Source of the DNA: an uncultured Pelagimonas sp. | GTDB taxonomy: Bacteria > Pseudomonadota > Alphaproteobacteria > Rhodobacterales > Rhodobacteraceae | NCBI GenBank assembly: GCA_947499735.1 | Contig: CANMPP010000001.1 | Span: forward strand, 434,001-498,000 | Reading direction: 5' to 3' | Length of the DNA: 64,000 nt | In this document: positions 45,439 to 55,600 of the stretch, piece by piece | Numbering within the stretch: position 1 is the stretch's first letter | How the letters are laid out: every line of letters starts with the position of its first letter | Position numbers and translations under genes: made by a program | Notes under the pieces: generated by a model | The model's input: the letters and a program-made list of their open reading frames with translations, nothing else | The model's database searches: none | Told to the model about the DNA's origin: nothing

Positions 45439-46473
45439 TTAGACTGTTCCCCGCGACCAATAGCGTGCGATTTTGATCTGGTCTTTTGGACGCGCTTGAA
45501 TGACCTCATGCTGGCGTATCGCATCCGCCTGTCCGGCTTCGCTGGCGAACCAGAACATTGCGTCTGGATTGCGTTGCACCATGTCAGTCGCTGTTTGAGC
45601 GAAATCGATTTCGTCCACCGGGGTAACCCAAGTCAAAGTCATGCCTGACGGGCATGTGATATCATAATCCTTCAATCCGCTATGATTGAACAAAACCACT
45701 TCACCAATGGCATCTGGAGACGCATCCAGAATGCGACCGATTGCTGGATAGGCTGTTTCATCACCACAAATAACCAGTTTTTTCGTCGCTGGAATGCGCG
45801 CGCCACCCGGTCCGGTAATTGCGCTCTGCATGCCCGGCGCCGCGGTTTTGGCCCATGTAATGGCGCGCCCGCCTTCGTGGTCATAAACATCAACGATGGC
45901 AGTGCCTGCCTCATAGTCAAAATGGCGTGCTGTGTAGACGGGGCGGTGCAATTCTTTGTCGCCGGTGGGCCAGGTTGTCGATCCTGTTTCGTTTAGAACG
46001 GGCCATTCTGGATCCGCGTTTTCGGGGGCAGGCAGCACGAAACGAAAATGCAAAGCACCGCTGACAAATAACTCGGGTTTAGAGAGGCGAACTTCAAGGC
46101 GATGAAAGTCTTGGTTCAGGGGGGCGGAGCCCAGGATTTCAACGAATTGAAAATTCTCAGGATGTGCGCCGATCTTCATATTATCAGACCATTTTATGGC
46201 ACCTGCGAGATCCGGCATAAAATGCAGCAGATGATCGACAACGCTTTCGCGGATCATATGCAATTTGTCTGTTTCTTCTGCGCTGACTTCTAATCGCAGG
46301 CCTTCATCCTGGGCTGTGATACCAAAACTACCATATTCCGCGTCGATGCTAAGCCGCCCCGCGCTATGTTCCAGAATGGGCAACTCATGGATGCGTGCTT
46401 CATGTAGCATCGCAGCTTCTAGGGCAGGGAAGGCGAGTTGTTTCAAATCAGTGTAGACAGTGTTGTTCGCCAT
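45439..46473 (-). CDS. Siderophore-interacting (ferric reductase) protein with N-terminal DUF2218 domain
   Basis: A 344-aa flavoprotein of the ViuB/SIP family. Residues about 1-95 form a DUF2218 domain. The FAD-binding part follows with RPVYTARHFDYEAGTAIVDVYDHEGG, then the NAD(P)H-binding part with KKLVICGDETAYPAIGRIL. It is likely a cytoplasmic enzyme that reduces imported ferric siderophore to free iron. It is divergent from the TonB receptor, which supports an iron rather than B12 role for the locus. Confidence 0.9.
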   Translation of the reverse strand: MANNTVYTDLKQLAFPALEAAMLHEARIHELPILEHSAGRLSIDAEYGSFGITAQDEGLRLEVSAEETDKLHMIRESVVDHLLHFMPDLAGAIKWSDNMKIGAHPENFQFVEILGSAPLNQDFHRLEVRLSKPELFVSGALHFRFVLPAPENADPEWPVLNETGSTTWPTGDKELHRPVYTARHFDYEAGTAIVDVYDHEGGRAITWAKTAAPGMQSAITGPGGARIPATKKLVICGDETAYPAIGRILDASPDAIGEVVLFNHSGLKDYDITCPSGMTLTWVTPVDEIDFAQTATDMVQRNPDAMFWFASEAGQADAIRQHEVIQARPKDQIKIARYWSRGTV

Positions 46474-46812
46474 GGGGCCTCACAAATGTATTGAATGCAT
46501 GTTTGGCTGACATGAGGTGTAAATTCGATGCTGGCGACCTTAGATGCGTTTAACATCCTCGAAATTTAGATGCTTTTTGCACGGAAAACGCTAAGAGCTC
46601 AAGGTCACAGGCCAGTCTGATCTATAGCAAAAAGGCCACGGCTTTATGAAAGGTAAGAAATTCCTGACTGTTTTTGTTGTGTTGCTGTAAGGTTGAGATT
46701 TAAGAGGCCGCGCACCTCCCAGCAATCGCCAGGTCCTGTGCACCGAAAAATGGGAAAAATAGCAAAAATGCGCCCCCTTTTTCGATAAATCATGGAACCT
46801 GAGGGACAAAAA
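46474..46812. other. Divergent regulatory region between the SIP gene and the TonB receptor
   Basis: 339 nt that must contain both promoters. No cobalamin riboswitch box and no clear Fur, RirA or Irr site could be picked out by eye; nothing in it codes for a convincing protein. Confidence 0.5.
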
Positions 46813-48879
46813 ATGAAGCTTTTAAAATGCTCTATTAGCATGGTGGCATTGCTTGCTGGCCAAGCTGCTTATGCGCAAGAGGAAGATACGTCTTATCTTG
46901 GCGAACTCGTGTTGAGCGCGAATCGTGGAACGGAAACGCCGATTGATGAAACATCCGTTTCTGTTTCTGTTGTGACGGCAGAAGAGATCGCGAAAAACAG
47001 CACGGTCAACACGACCATTGGCGATATTCTAGCGAAAACAGTACCAGGTGTTGCACCATCGACCGAGAACCTGACCAACTATGGCCAAACCATTCGCGGG
47101 CGGAACTTTCTAACCCTGATTGACGGTGTGCCACAAACGAACACTTTGAATGTTGATTATCGCGGCCTTAACGGTATCGGCACCTCCGCTATCGGTCAGG
47201 TTGAGGTCATTCGCGGGGCCACATCTGCATATGGATTTGGTGGCGCTGGGGGATTGGTCAATATCGTTACCAAACGTCCAGAAGAGGGCGAAGCCGTTAG
47301 CTCGCTCGGCTACTCCTTCAAATTCCAACCCGGCCACGTAGAAGACAGCTTTTCACAAAGCATCTTTGCAACCACATCCAAGACAATCGGAAACTTTGAC
47401 TATTTGGTGTCTTTGGGTGCAGAGAAAACCGGTGCTTCCTTCACACCTGACGGAACGCGTCGTCCTCCAGATAGTTTTGGAAGCCAAGGTGGTCTAGACG
47501 ATGTTGAAAACTTCAATGGGCTGGTGAAGCTTGGCTATGAGGTTGATCAGCATCGCATTGAAGGGTCCGTCAACGTTTATAACTATGAGCAAGACAGTGA
47601 CTATGCGGGTGTTGTCGGCGGTGGTAGCTTTGACGATGGTATTTCTGCCAGCCCGTCTGAGGGCGATCTAAACACAGTGTCTCCGGGCACGAAAAACCGC
47701 ACCTATAACTTGAAATACATCAACTCCGATATCTTTGGAGGAACGATGGATCTGCAAGTTTATCGCAACGAAAAGGTGACCACATTTACGCGGACCTCAT
47801 ATCTTGGATACGAATATCCACAATATGAAACCGAAAGCGAGAAGACTGGCGCACGTTTGACATTCAATACACCGATTTCCGATGTGATCGATCTCACATA
47901 TGGTCTAGATTACATTACTGATAAAACGGTTGTGAACGATATCGATGCTCCATCAGGTTATCCTGAATTGGACATGCAAGGCTACGCACCATTCCTGCAG
48001 GCTTCGATTGATATCGGCGGTCGTGGATCCCTTACATTTGGTGTGCGCCACGAAGTTCTGGACGTTTCCGTAGGTGATTTCACAAATGAAGACGGAACAG
48101 ATGTCACCGGTGGTGACTTAAATTTCCAAGAGCCCCTTTGGAACATTTCCTCATCCTATGACATTTCGGATAGCGTAACAGTCTTTGGTGGCATTTCCGA
48201 GGCCTTCGAACTCGGAAGCTTGGCGCGCGCATTGGCCGACGGGACAATTACGGATGTCGCATCCGGTGTCGAAGGTAAAAAAACAACCAGTTACGAAGTC
48301 GGTTTGCGGGGCACGTTCGGGTCATTGGACTATTCTGGTGTGTTCTTCTTTAGCCAATCCGATAACGGCGAGACGTATGACGAAAACCTAGATCTGGTTC
48401 TGGCGAAAGAAGAGATCAAAGGGATTGAGCTAACAGCAGATTATTATACACAAATCGGTCTTACGTTTGGCGGTACTGCGACCTTTATGACTGGACGCTA
48501 TGATACTGACGGTAATGGAACGCTAGATAGTGATCTGGGAACGGATCGTATTTCCCCTGCCAAAATAACGGCTTATGCTGAATATGAATATGGCATTGGC
48601 GCCTACCGTTTGGATGCTTTGCATGTCGGCGGACGTAATCCGGACTCGGATCAGTTTACCGGCCTTCAAACGACGGAAGGTTATACTTTGTTCGATGCCG
48701 CGGCTCAGTTCGAAGTTGGGCCCGGCACATTGGGCGTGAAAGTCACTAACCTGTTTGATACTGAATATGTGCCGGCTTTGCAGCAATCCTATTCGGTGGA
48801 AGCCTATGGTTATGATGACTACTACTACGTCCAAGGTGCCGGTCGTGCGGTCACTGTATCCTATGTGATGGAGTTCTAA
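46813..48879 (+). CDS. TonB-dependent siderophore receptor
   Basis: A 688-aa outer-membrane receptor. The signal peptide ends near residue 22 (AAYAQEED); a TonB-box-like LGELVLSA follows. The plug domain has VVTAEEIAKN, TIGDILAKTVPGV, QTIRGRNFLTLIDGVPQ and VEVIRGATSAYGFGGAGGLVNIVTK-type segments. The C-terminal barrel ends in VSYVMEF with terminal Phe. The start was set at 46813, seven codons after an upstream ATG, to give the signal peptide. It lies 5 nt before the ABC ATPase gene. The substrate is probably a ferric siderophore from its neighbours. Confidence 0.93.
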   Translation: MKLLKCSISMVALLAGQAAYAQEEDTSYLGELVLSANRGTETPIDETSVSVSVVTAEEIAKNSTVNTTIGDILAKTVPGVAPSTENLTNYGQTIRGRNFLTLIDGVPQTNTLNVDYRGLNGIGTSAIGQVEVIRGATSAYGFGGAGGLVNIVTKRPEEGEAVSSLGYSFKFQPGHVEDSFSQSIFATTSKTIGNFDYLVSLGAEKTGASFTPDGTRRPPDSFGSQGGLDDVENFNGLVKLGYEVDQHRIEGSVNVYNYEQDSDYAGVVGGGSFDDGISASPSEGDLNTVSPGTKNRTYNLKYINSDIFGGTMDLQVYRNEKVTTFTRTSYLGYEYPQYETESEKTGARLTFNTPISDVIDLTYGLDYITDKTVVNDIDAPSGYPELDMQGYAPFLQASIDIGGRGSLTFGVRHEVLDVSVGDFTNEDGTDVTGGDLNFQEPLWNISSSYDISDSVTVFGGISEAFELGSLARALADGTITDVASGVEGKKTTSYEVGLRGTFGSLDYSGVFFFSQSDNGETYDENLDLVLAKEEIKGIELTADYYTQIGLTFGGTATFMTGRYDTDGNGTLDSDLGTDRISPAKITAYAEYEYGIGAYRLDALHVGGRNPDSDQFTGLQTTEGYTLFDAAAQFEVGPGTLGVKVTNLFDTEYVPALQQSYSVEAYGYDDYYYVQGAGRAVTVSYVMEF

Positions 48880-48884
48880 GCTCG

Positions 48885-49646
48885 ATGTATGAGCTGACGA
48901 ATGTCACTGTAAAACACGGAATGCGCGAGGTTTTGCGCGTTCCTTTTTTGCGGTTTAGGCAAGAGGAATTCACGGTTATTCTGGGCCATAACGGGTCTGG
49001 AAAATCCAGTCTTGTGACCTCTCTTATGGGGTTGCAGCGGTGTGAGGGGCAGATTGCTTTGGGCGGTCAGCCGTTGAACCGCTTTTCGGCGCGTAAGTTG
49101 GCGCAAGTGATTGCCTATATGCCCCAGGAAATCAGATCTGCTCAGGGCCTGACGGTTCGAGAATTGGTTGAATTGGGCCGGTTCGCTTGGCGTGGAAATC
49201 TTGGGCGCTTGAGCGCAGAGGATCATGCGCTGGTTGGGGATGCGATCGCGTGTGTTGATCTGATTGGTTTTGCGGATCACATGGTCGACCAAATGTCGGG
49301 CGGTGAACGTCAACGGGCTTGGTTGGCTATGCTTTTGGCGCAACAGGGACAAATGTTGATCCTGGATGAACCGGTTTCAGCGCTGGATGTACATCAACAG
49401 CAATCCATGTTGGGGTTGCTGCGCCAGATCAATCATCAAGATGGTCGGGGCGTGGTTACGATCCTGCATGACCTGAATCTGGCCGCTCGCTTTGCGGACC
49501 GGATTATCGTGCTGAAATCTGGCAAAATTGCCTTTGACGATGTGCCCGAACACTTGATGGATCCGTCCAAAATCCAAGACCTCTTTAACATTCATGCTTC
49601 GGTTATTCCGCATCCGGAAACCGGGCAATTGACCGCAGTTTTTTAA
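48885..49646 (+). CDS. Iron-siderophore ABC transporter ATP-binding protein
   Basis: A 253-aa FepC/FhuC-type ATPase. Walker A is LGHNGSGKSSLVTSL, the Q-loop is YMPQE, the signature is QMSGGERQRAWLAML, Walker B is MLILDEPVSALD, and the switch His is in ILHDLNLA. It powers the fused permease two genes downstream. All motifs are intact. Confidence 0.93.
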   Translation: MYELTNVTVKHGMREVLRVPFLRFRQEEFTVILGHNGSGKSSLVTSLMGLQRCEGQIALGGQPLNRFSARKLAQVIAYMPQEIRSAQGLTVRELVELGRFAWRGNLGRLSAEDHALVGDAIACVDLIGFADHMVDQMSGGERQRAWLAMLLAQQGQMLILDEPVSALDVHQQQSMLGLLRQINHQDGRGVVTILHDLNLAARFADRIIVLKSGKIAFDDVPEHLMDPSKIQDLFNIHASVIPHPETGQLTAVF

Positions 49647-49660
49647 TTAGGAGACTTCAT

Positions 49661-50557
49661 ATGAAGGTTCTCAACATCTTGTCCTGCCTGACATTTATGG
49701 CAACCGCTGCAACGGCGGACCCTATCACGATTAATGACAGCCGAGGTGCGCAGAGCTTTGAAACCGCACCACAACGTGTTGTGGTGGCCAATTGGGGATT
49801 GGCGGAAACGCTGCTGACCCTTGATGTCGTGCCTGTTGGAGTTGCAGATATTGACGGTTATCGCGCTTGGGTCGCGGTTCCTGAAATGCCTGAAAGCGTG
49901 ACAGATATCGGCCAGCGCAGTGAGCCAAATTTTGAAGCGATCCTCGGATTGCAACCTGACCTTTTCATCTTGGCAGATGAAGAAGACGCCATGTTAAAAC
50001 AGGTCGAACGCGTCGCCCCGGCATTGCATTTTACCGCCTATAGCGAAGATCATGACAATGTTGCACAGGCTCGCGCGACCTATCTGGAATTGGCGAAATT
50101 ATTCGGCAAGGAAGATCTGGCAGCGCAACGATTGAACGACATGGATGGCAATCTTGCTGAGCTGAAACAGGTCATTTCTGAAAAATATGATGGAACGCCA
50201 CCCAAGGTGACTGTGATCCGCATGCTCGATCGCAAACGCGGTGTTGTTTATGGTGAAAACAGTCCGGTTCTAGCAGCTTTGGATGCGCTGGGCTTGCAGT
50301 ATGAAGTCGAGGTAGAAAACAGCCGTTGGGGGCTGGCCTATAAATCCGTTGCAAAACTGGGCGAGGCGCAAGACGGAAAAGTCTTGAATATCTTGCCGTT
50401 CGATGAGGCCGATCAATTGTATGGCACAAAACTTTGGCAAGCCATGCCGTTCGTGGCCAATGACAATTACGCAGAACTACCTGCGCTTTGGACCTATGGC
50501 GGCCCTTTGTCCGTAGGACTTATCGGACAGGCGATTGCGGATGAATTGCTGAAATGA
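49661..50557 (+). CDS. Iron-siderophore ABC transporter substrate-binding protein
   Basis: A 298-aa class III periplasmic binding protein (FhuD/FecB type). The signal peptide spans about residues 1-19 (ATAATADPITI). Typical features are APQRVVVANWGLAETLLTLDVVPVGVAD, NFEAILGLQPDLFIL and a long rigid helix after residue 130. AGGAG precedes the ATG. It overlaps the permease start (ATGA). Confidence 0.92.
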   Translation: MKVLNILSCLTFMATAATADPITINDSRGAQSFETAPQRVVVANWGLAETLLTLDVVPVGVADIDGYRAWVAVPEMPESVTDIGQRSEPNFEAILGLQPDLFILADEEDAMLKQVERVAPALHFTAYSEDHDNVAQARATYLELAKLFGKEDLAAQRLNDMDGNLAELKQVISEKYDGTPPKVTVIRMLDRKRGVVYGENSPVLAALDALGLQYEVEVENSRWGLAYKSVAKLGEAQDGKVLNILPFDEADQLYGTKLWQAMPFVANDNYAELPALWTYGGPLSVGLIGQAIADELLK

Positions 50558-52509
50558 AGGCCTTAATTGGTGCAATCGCGCTGCTGTTTGGCAGCGCGGT
50601 TCTACATTTATGGGCAGGCGGTGCTTTTGAGATCGATGTGATCCAGATGCTACGAACTGGCCCACAAGATTTCGAACAGATCCTGTTTTGGCAAGCACAG
50701 GCAAGCCGTTTTGTGATGGCGCTCGCAATCGGCGCGGCCTTAGGGCTTAGCGGCGCTGTGATGCAGGAAGTCACGCAAAATCCGATCGTATCGCCCACAA
50801 CATTGGGAACCGCTGCTGGGGCTTGGTTGGCCTTGGTGCTGGCCGCCAGTTTTATGCCCTCGCTATTTGGGGTTGCTCCGCACTTGATCGCAATGACCGG
50901 TGGATTGTTGACCTCGGCGGCAGTGCTGGCGATTGCTGGACTTAACCGCATGGGAGGCCTGCATATCATCATTGTCGGCATGGCGATGAATGTGTTTCTC
51001 GGTGGCATTGCAATGGTTTTGGTTCTTTTGGACACGGAAACTGTGCGTCGATTGTTCATCTGGGGGGCAGGGGATCTGACCCAAGCTGATTGGCGTGACG
51101 TGATCTGGGTCGCGCCTAGGTTGGTTTTCATTTTGCCGATCGCTTTGCTTTTAACACGTGGTCTTATGTTATTGCGTCTTGGTGCCGAACAAGCCCGGGC
51201 GCGTGGGCTGGCCGTGATGCCATTTCTCGCTCTGTCAATTTCGCTGGCCGTTTGGTCCACATCTGCTGCGATCACAACTGTCGGGTTGATTGGCTTTATC
51301 GGGATGATTGCCCCAAATTTGGCGCGCATGCTCGGGGCATCGCGTTCCATAGAGGTTGTGATCTTAAGCACCGTTTTGGGCGCGAGCGCTTTATTGGCAA
51401 CCGATTCATTGCCGTTGATCCTAGACGATTATGTTAAAGAGCTGGTGCCCAGTGGCTCTGCTGCTGCGTTGATTGGGGCGCCGGTTTTGCTGTTGCTTGT
51501 ATTTCGATATGGCAAGCAACTGAGCCCCTTTGCAGCCTCAGCCCAACATGACAAACGCGTATTGCCCAGTTGGGCATGGGCCGCATTGGGGCTTACTCTG
51601 ATCTGTGCCACTATTGGCGCTCTGTTGATTTCTCTAGATGCAGATGGCGTGGTTTGGTGGCCGCGATCTTCTTTGGTGTTTGAATTGCGTTGGCCCCGTG
51701 TTTTTGCAGCAATGGGTGCTGGCATGGCGATGGGAATCTGCGGAGTGTTGTTGCAAAGATTATTGCGCAACCCTTTGGCTAGTCCTGATATCGTTGGCCT
51801 GACATCCGGCGCGACACTGGGGGTTGTGAGTTTGGCCATCTATGGAGATATGGCACTGAGGCAGGCCGCAATCCCTGGTGCGCTTGCGGGGGCCTTTTTG
51901 GCCATGTGTTTGCTGATCACGATCAACCGTTCCGCCAGTCATGCTACCGCAATTATGATCTTAACCGGCATTGCGTTGGCTGCTGGGTTGGATGCGTTGA
52001 TTCAATTCATACTGTCACACGCAGGGGATTCAGGCTTTTCGCTATTGTCTTGGCTTGCGGGATCGACCGCAGGCATTCAAGCACCGCAGGCTTTGCTGTT
52101 GTCGTTCACTGCGCTTGCGTTTCTAGCTATCTGTGTTGCCCGCCATCGTTCGTTGGATTTAATCGAGATTGGGCCAAATACGGCGCGCGCGGCAGGTGTA
52201 TCCGTTCGCAAAGAACGAGAGGTGCTGCTGGGTATTTCGGCGCTTTTGGCAGGGCTCGCAACAGCGATTGTGGGGCCGTTGTCTTTCGTGGGCCTCATCG
52301 CGCCTCATGCGGCAAAAATGCTGGGTGCCAGCCGTGCACGTCCTCAGCTGTTTATGTCGGCGGGACTGGGGGCAGGGCTGATGGTCATCTCAGACCATTT
52401 AGGGCGGGTCCTCTTATTTCCCGATCAATTGCCCGCCGGCACATTCGCGTCCCTAATCGGCGGGGGCTATTTGTTCGGATTGATTGTCGTTCTGCGTCGT
52501 ACTGAATGA
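50554..52509 (+). CDS. Fused iron-siderophore ABC permease (FhuB type)
   Basis: A 651-aa inner-membrane protein made of two FecCD domains in tandem (about 1-320 and 335-650). Each has the coupling-loop type motif: FIGMIAPNLARMLGASRS in the first half and FVGLIAPHAAKMLGASRA in the second. The half-repeats VMQEVTQNPIVSPTTLG and LLQRLLRNPLASPDIVG match each other. FhuB is the known fused form. The gene ends the uptake operon and is followed by a strong terminator. Confidence 0.93.
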   Translation: MKALIGAIALLFGSAVLHLWAGGAFEIDVIQMLRTGPQDFEQILFWQAQASRFVMALAIGAALGLSGAVMQEVTQNPIVSPTTLGTAAGAWLALVLAASFMPSLFGVAPHLIAMTGGLLTSAAVLAIAGLNRMGGLHIIIVGMAMNVFLGGIAMVLVLLDTETVRRLFIWGAGDLTQADWRDVIWVAPRLVFILPIALLLTRGLMLLRLGAEQARARGLAVMPFLALSISLAVWSTSAAITTVGLIGFIGMIAPNLARMLGASRSIEVVILSTVLGASALLATDSLPLILDDYVKELVPSGSAAALIGAPVLLLLVFRYGKQLSPFAASAQHDKRVLPSWAWAALGLTLICATIGALLISLDADGVVWWPRSSLVFELRWPRVFAAMGAGMAMGICGVLLQRLLRNPLASPDIVGLTSGATLGVVSLAIYGDMALRQAAIPGALAGAFLAMCLLITINRSASHATAIMILTGIALAAGLDALIQFILSHAGDSGFSLLSWLAGSTAGIQAPQALLLSFTALAFLAICVARHRSLDLIEIGPNTARAAGVSVRKEREVLLGISALLAGLATAIVGPLSFVGLIAPHAAKMLGASRARPQLFMSAGLGAGLMVISDHLGRVLLFPDQLPAGTFASLIGGGYLFGLIVVLRRTE

Positions 52510-52555
52510 GTAACGATCAGTCTGATTGAAATTTGTTGTTCTGTTAAAGATCTAA

Positions 52556-52595
52556 AAAGCCCCCGTCGATTTCATCAACGGGGGCTCAGTTTTTT
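52556..52595. terminator. Bidirectional intrinsic terminator
   Basis: AGCCCCCGT pairs with ACGGGGGCT (52558-52585), followed by TTTTTT on the plus strand and TTTTTAG on the minus strand. It ends both the siderophore operon and the RTX gene. Confidence 0.9.
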
Positions 52596-52607
52596 CAATG
52601 GCTCAGA

Positions 52608-55600
52608 TTAGAACAGGAAATCATCCGCGCTGAGATCCAAAATTCTAACATCTTCCAACGTGATGGACATATCTGGAGTAACCTCAATCACAGTTGTTGC
52701 CCTAGTTTGCGGCGTTGTCTGTGAGTCAGAATCTGTATCACCGCTGGAACCAGACAGAACCTTGACCTCTGTTTGTGTCATTGTCAGTGAAGCAAAATCT
52801 ATAGCCTCTGTAATAGCGCTGAGGTCAATGACATCTCCTGTTTGGAAATCTTCAATCAGGTTCTCACCGTCGCTCGCGAATTTGAAGACATCGTCTCCGT
52901 CGCCACCGAACAGCGTGTCATTTCCGTCGCCGCCCAACAGCGTGTCATCTCCTAGGCCGCCGTCTATCGTGTCAGCACCATCATTGCCGATCAAGACACC
53001 TGCACCATCACCACCAGACAGGGAATCTACTCCATCGCCACCCATTAGCGTGTCATCGCCCAGGCCACCGATCAGCGTATCCGCGCCATCACTTCCGGTT
53101 AGAACGTCGTTGCCATCGCCACCTGTGATTTGATCGCTGCCAGCGCCACCGATCAACGTGTCGGCCCCTAATCCACCATCAAGCAGATCATCGCCGCTGC
53201 CGCCATAAATCACGTCATAGCCGTTCTCACCGTATAGGCTGTCATTGCCATCTCCGCCATATAGCGTGTCAAGGCCATCACCACTGGCAATACTGTCATC
53301 GCCCTGATCTCCGTACAGAGTATCATTGCCCAGATCACTGGTGATTTGATCATTGCCGTCACCGCCAGAGATGAGATTATCCACCGCTGTACCAGTCAGA
53401 ATGTCATCGCTTTCGCTGCCATCCGTAACTGTTGCTGCGGAGAATATGAACTGGTTTGCCGTTAGGCCGAGACCCGTTCCACTGATTTCTAGTGCGAAAT
53501 CAAGGGCTGCAACGGAGATCAAAGTCAGGTCTGTTCCTGCATCTTCAGTGATAACAAGATCCGTGAACGCGATACCAAGGGCACTTAGATCAATCCGGTC
53601 TCGGTTCAGATCAAAGTCAGTGATGACGTCTGTCGCAGATGATGTTGAGCTGCCAGATACAAATTCAAAGACATCTGCTCCGCCACCACCGCTGAACACG
53701 TCAATCACGTTGGTTGTCGCAGTCAGTACATCATTTTCATCTGTACCTGTCTGTTCCACTCCGTCGGAGAATTCGAAATTGTCCGATGTGATGCTATGGG
53801 ATGTCCCCGACAGATACAGCTGGAAATCCGTTCCAGGGATGGTCAGGACCGTGCGATCATTGACCATATCCAATGTAACGACCAGATCACCCAAGCTGGT
53901 TCCAAACCCATTTAGGATCAAGATGTCAGTTGAGCTATCAAAATCAGTGATGACATCGGTTTCCGTCGTAGTCGTGCTGCCTGTGGTAAAGATATAGGTA
54001 TCTGCTCCTGCACCACCGGTTAGCGTATCCGCGCCTGCCGAGCCGATAAACATGTCATCATCAGCTGTGCCGATCAACGTGTCATCGCCGACCGTCCCTG
54101 TTTGTGGCGTGGTCTCGGTGAACACAACATTGTCAGATGTTAGACTGTGAGTTGTGCCATCCAGATACAACTGGAAGGACGTCGCGGGAATGCTCAGAAT
54201 TGTGCGGTCATTGGCGACATCCAGAGTTATGACAAGGTCATCGAAACTGGATAGATACCCATTCAGAACCAATACATCTGTTGAGCCATCGAAATCCGTG
54301 ATCACATCGGTATCTATTGGCGTCGTGCTACCTGCAGAGAAGAAATACGTATCCGATCCAGCACCACCTGTTATCGTATCGGCCCCAGCCGAACCAATGA
54401 ACACGTCATCACCAGCTGTGCCAGTCAATGTATCCGCGCCAAGGGTGCCGCTTTGTGGAAGCCCATCAGACAGAAGGAAGTTATCCGCGGATAAGCTATC
54501 TGTTGTTCCCGATAGATAGAGCTGGAAATCAGTTCCAGGGATGGTCAGGACCGTCCGATCATTTTCCAGATCCACTGTGACGACCAGATCGCTCAGGCTA
54601 ATTCTAAACCCTTGCAGATCCAAAACATCCGTCGCGCTATCAAAGTCCGTGATTACATCGGTGCTGGTGGTCGTCGAATGACCAACCGTACAGATATAGG
54701 TATCAGATCCGTCGCCACCCGTCATTGTATCGGCACCTTCGGAGCTGATAAATGTGTCATCCCCAGCGCTGCCAAGCAACAGGTCATCACCATCGGTTCC
54801 CGTTTGAGGGTCTGCGTTGGTGAAGAGAACATTGTCGCTTGTGATGCTATGTGACGTACCTGCAAGATACAGTTCGAAATCGGTACCGTCCAAAGTCAGG
54901 ATCGTATAGCCGTTCTCAGTATCTTCGGTCACCAACAGATCGTCAAAGCTGGCTCCGAACCCTTGCAGTGTCAGAATATCATACGCACTCTCAAAATCCG
55001 TAATGATATCTGTTTCGGTGGCTGTCGATGTCCCGGATGTAAAGACATAAGTGTCAGAACCTGTTCCTCCCGACATCAAGTCAGCGCCTGTTGAACCAAT
55101 CAAGACATCTGCACCCGAACCACCTGTCAGCGTGTCACTTCCTGCACCACCATCCAGCGTGTCATCTCCAGAGTCACCAGAGATATTATCGTCACCTTCT
55201 CCGCCAGATATTGAGTCATTGCCAGAGCCACCGTTGACGATGTCATTGCCTGCGCCAGCTTCGAATGTGTCGTCACCTTCTGCAGCGCTCAGGATATCAT
55301 CACCGGTTCCGCCAAGGATGTAGTCGTCGCCAGATGTTCCCGTTTTGGTGACAAAATCGGAATAGACAATATTCAGATCACTTACGTCATAGTCTCCAAC
55401 ATAGACATAGATGACGTAATGCGTGTTCTGAATGATGATCACAGAACAACCGCAATATGGATCCGTTGTCTGAACCACATCGCCTTCCGCAACATTCAGA
55501 TCGGAGAGGTCGAGAATGTCCTCTTCGGCGTCGAAATCTTCAATTTTATCAGCAGCGCCTTCAACCGAGTCGCCATCTGTAAACACATATGTGTCCGCAC

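Noticed and set aside
46474-46812. Possible cobalamin riboswitch before the TonB receptor
   Set aside because: No GGAGACCTGCC-type B12 box or GCCACTG element is present.
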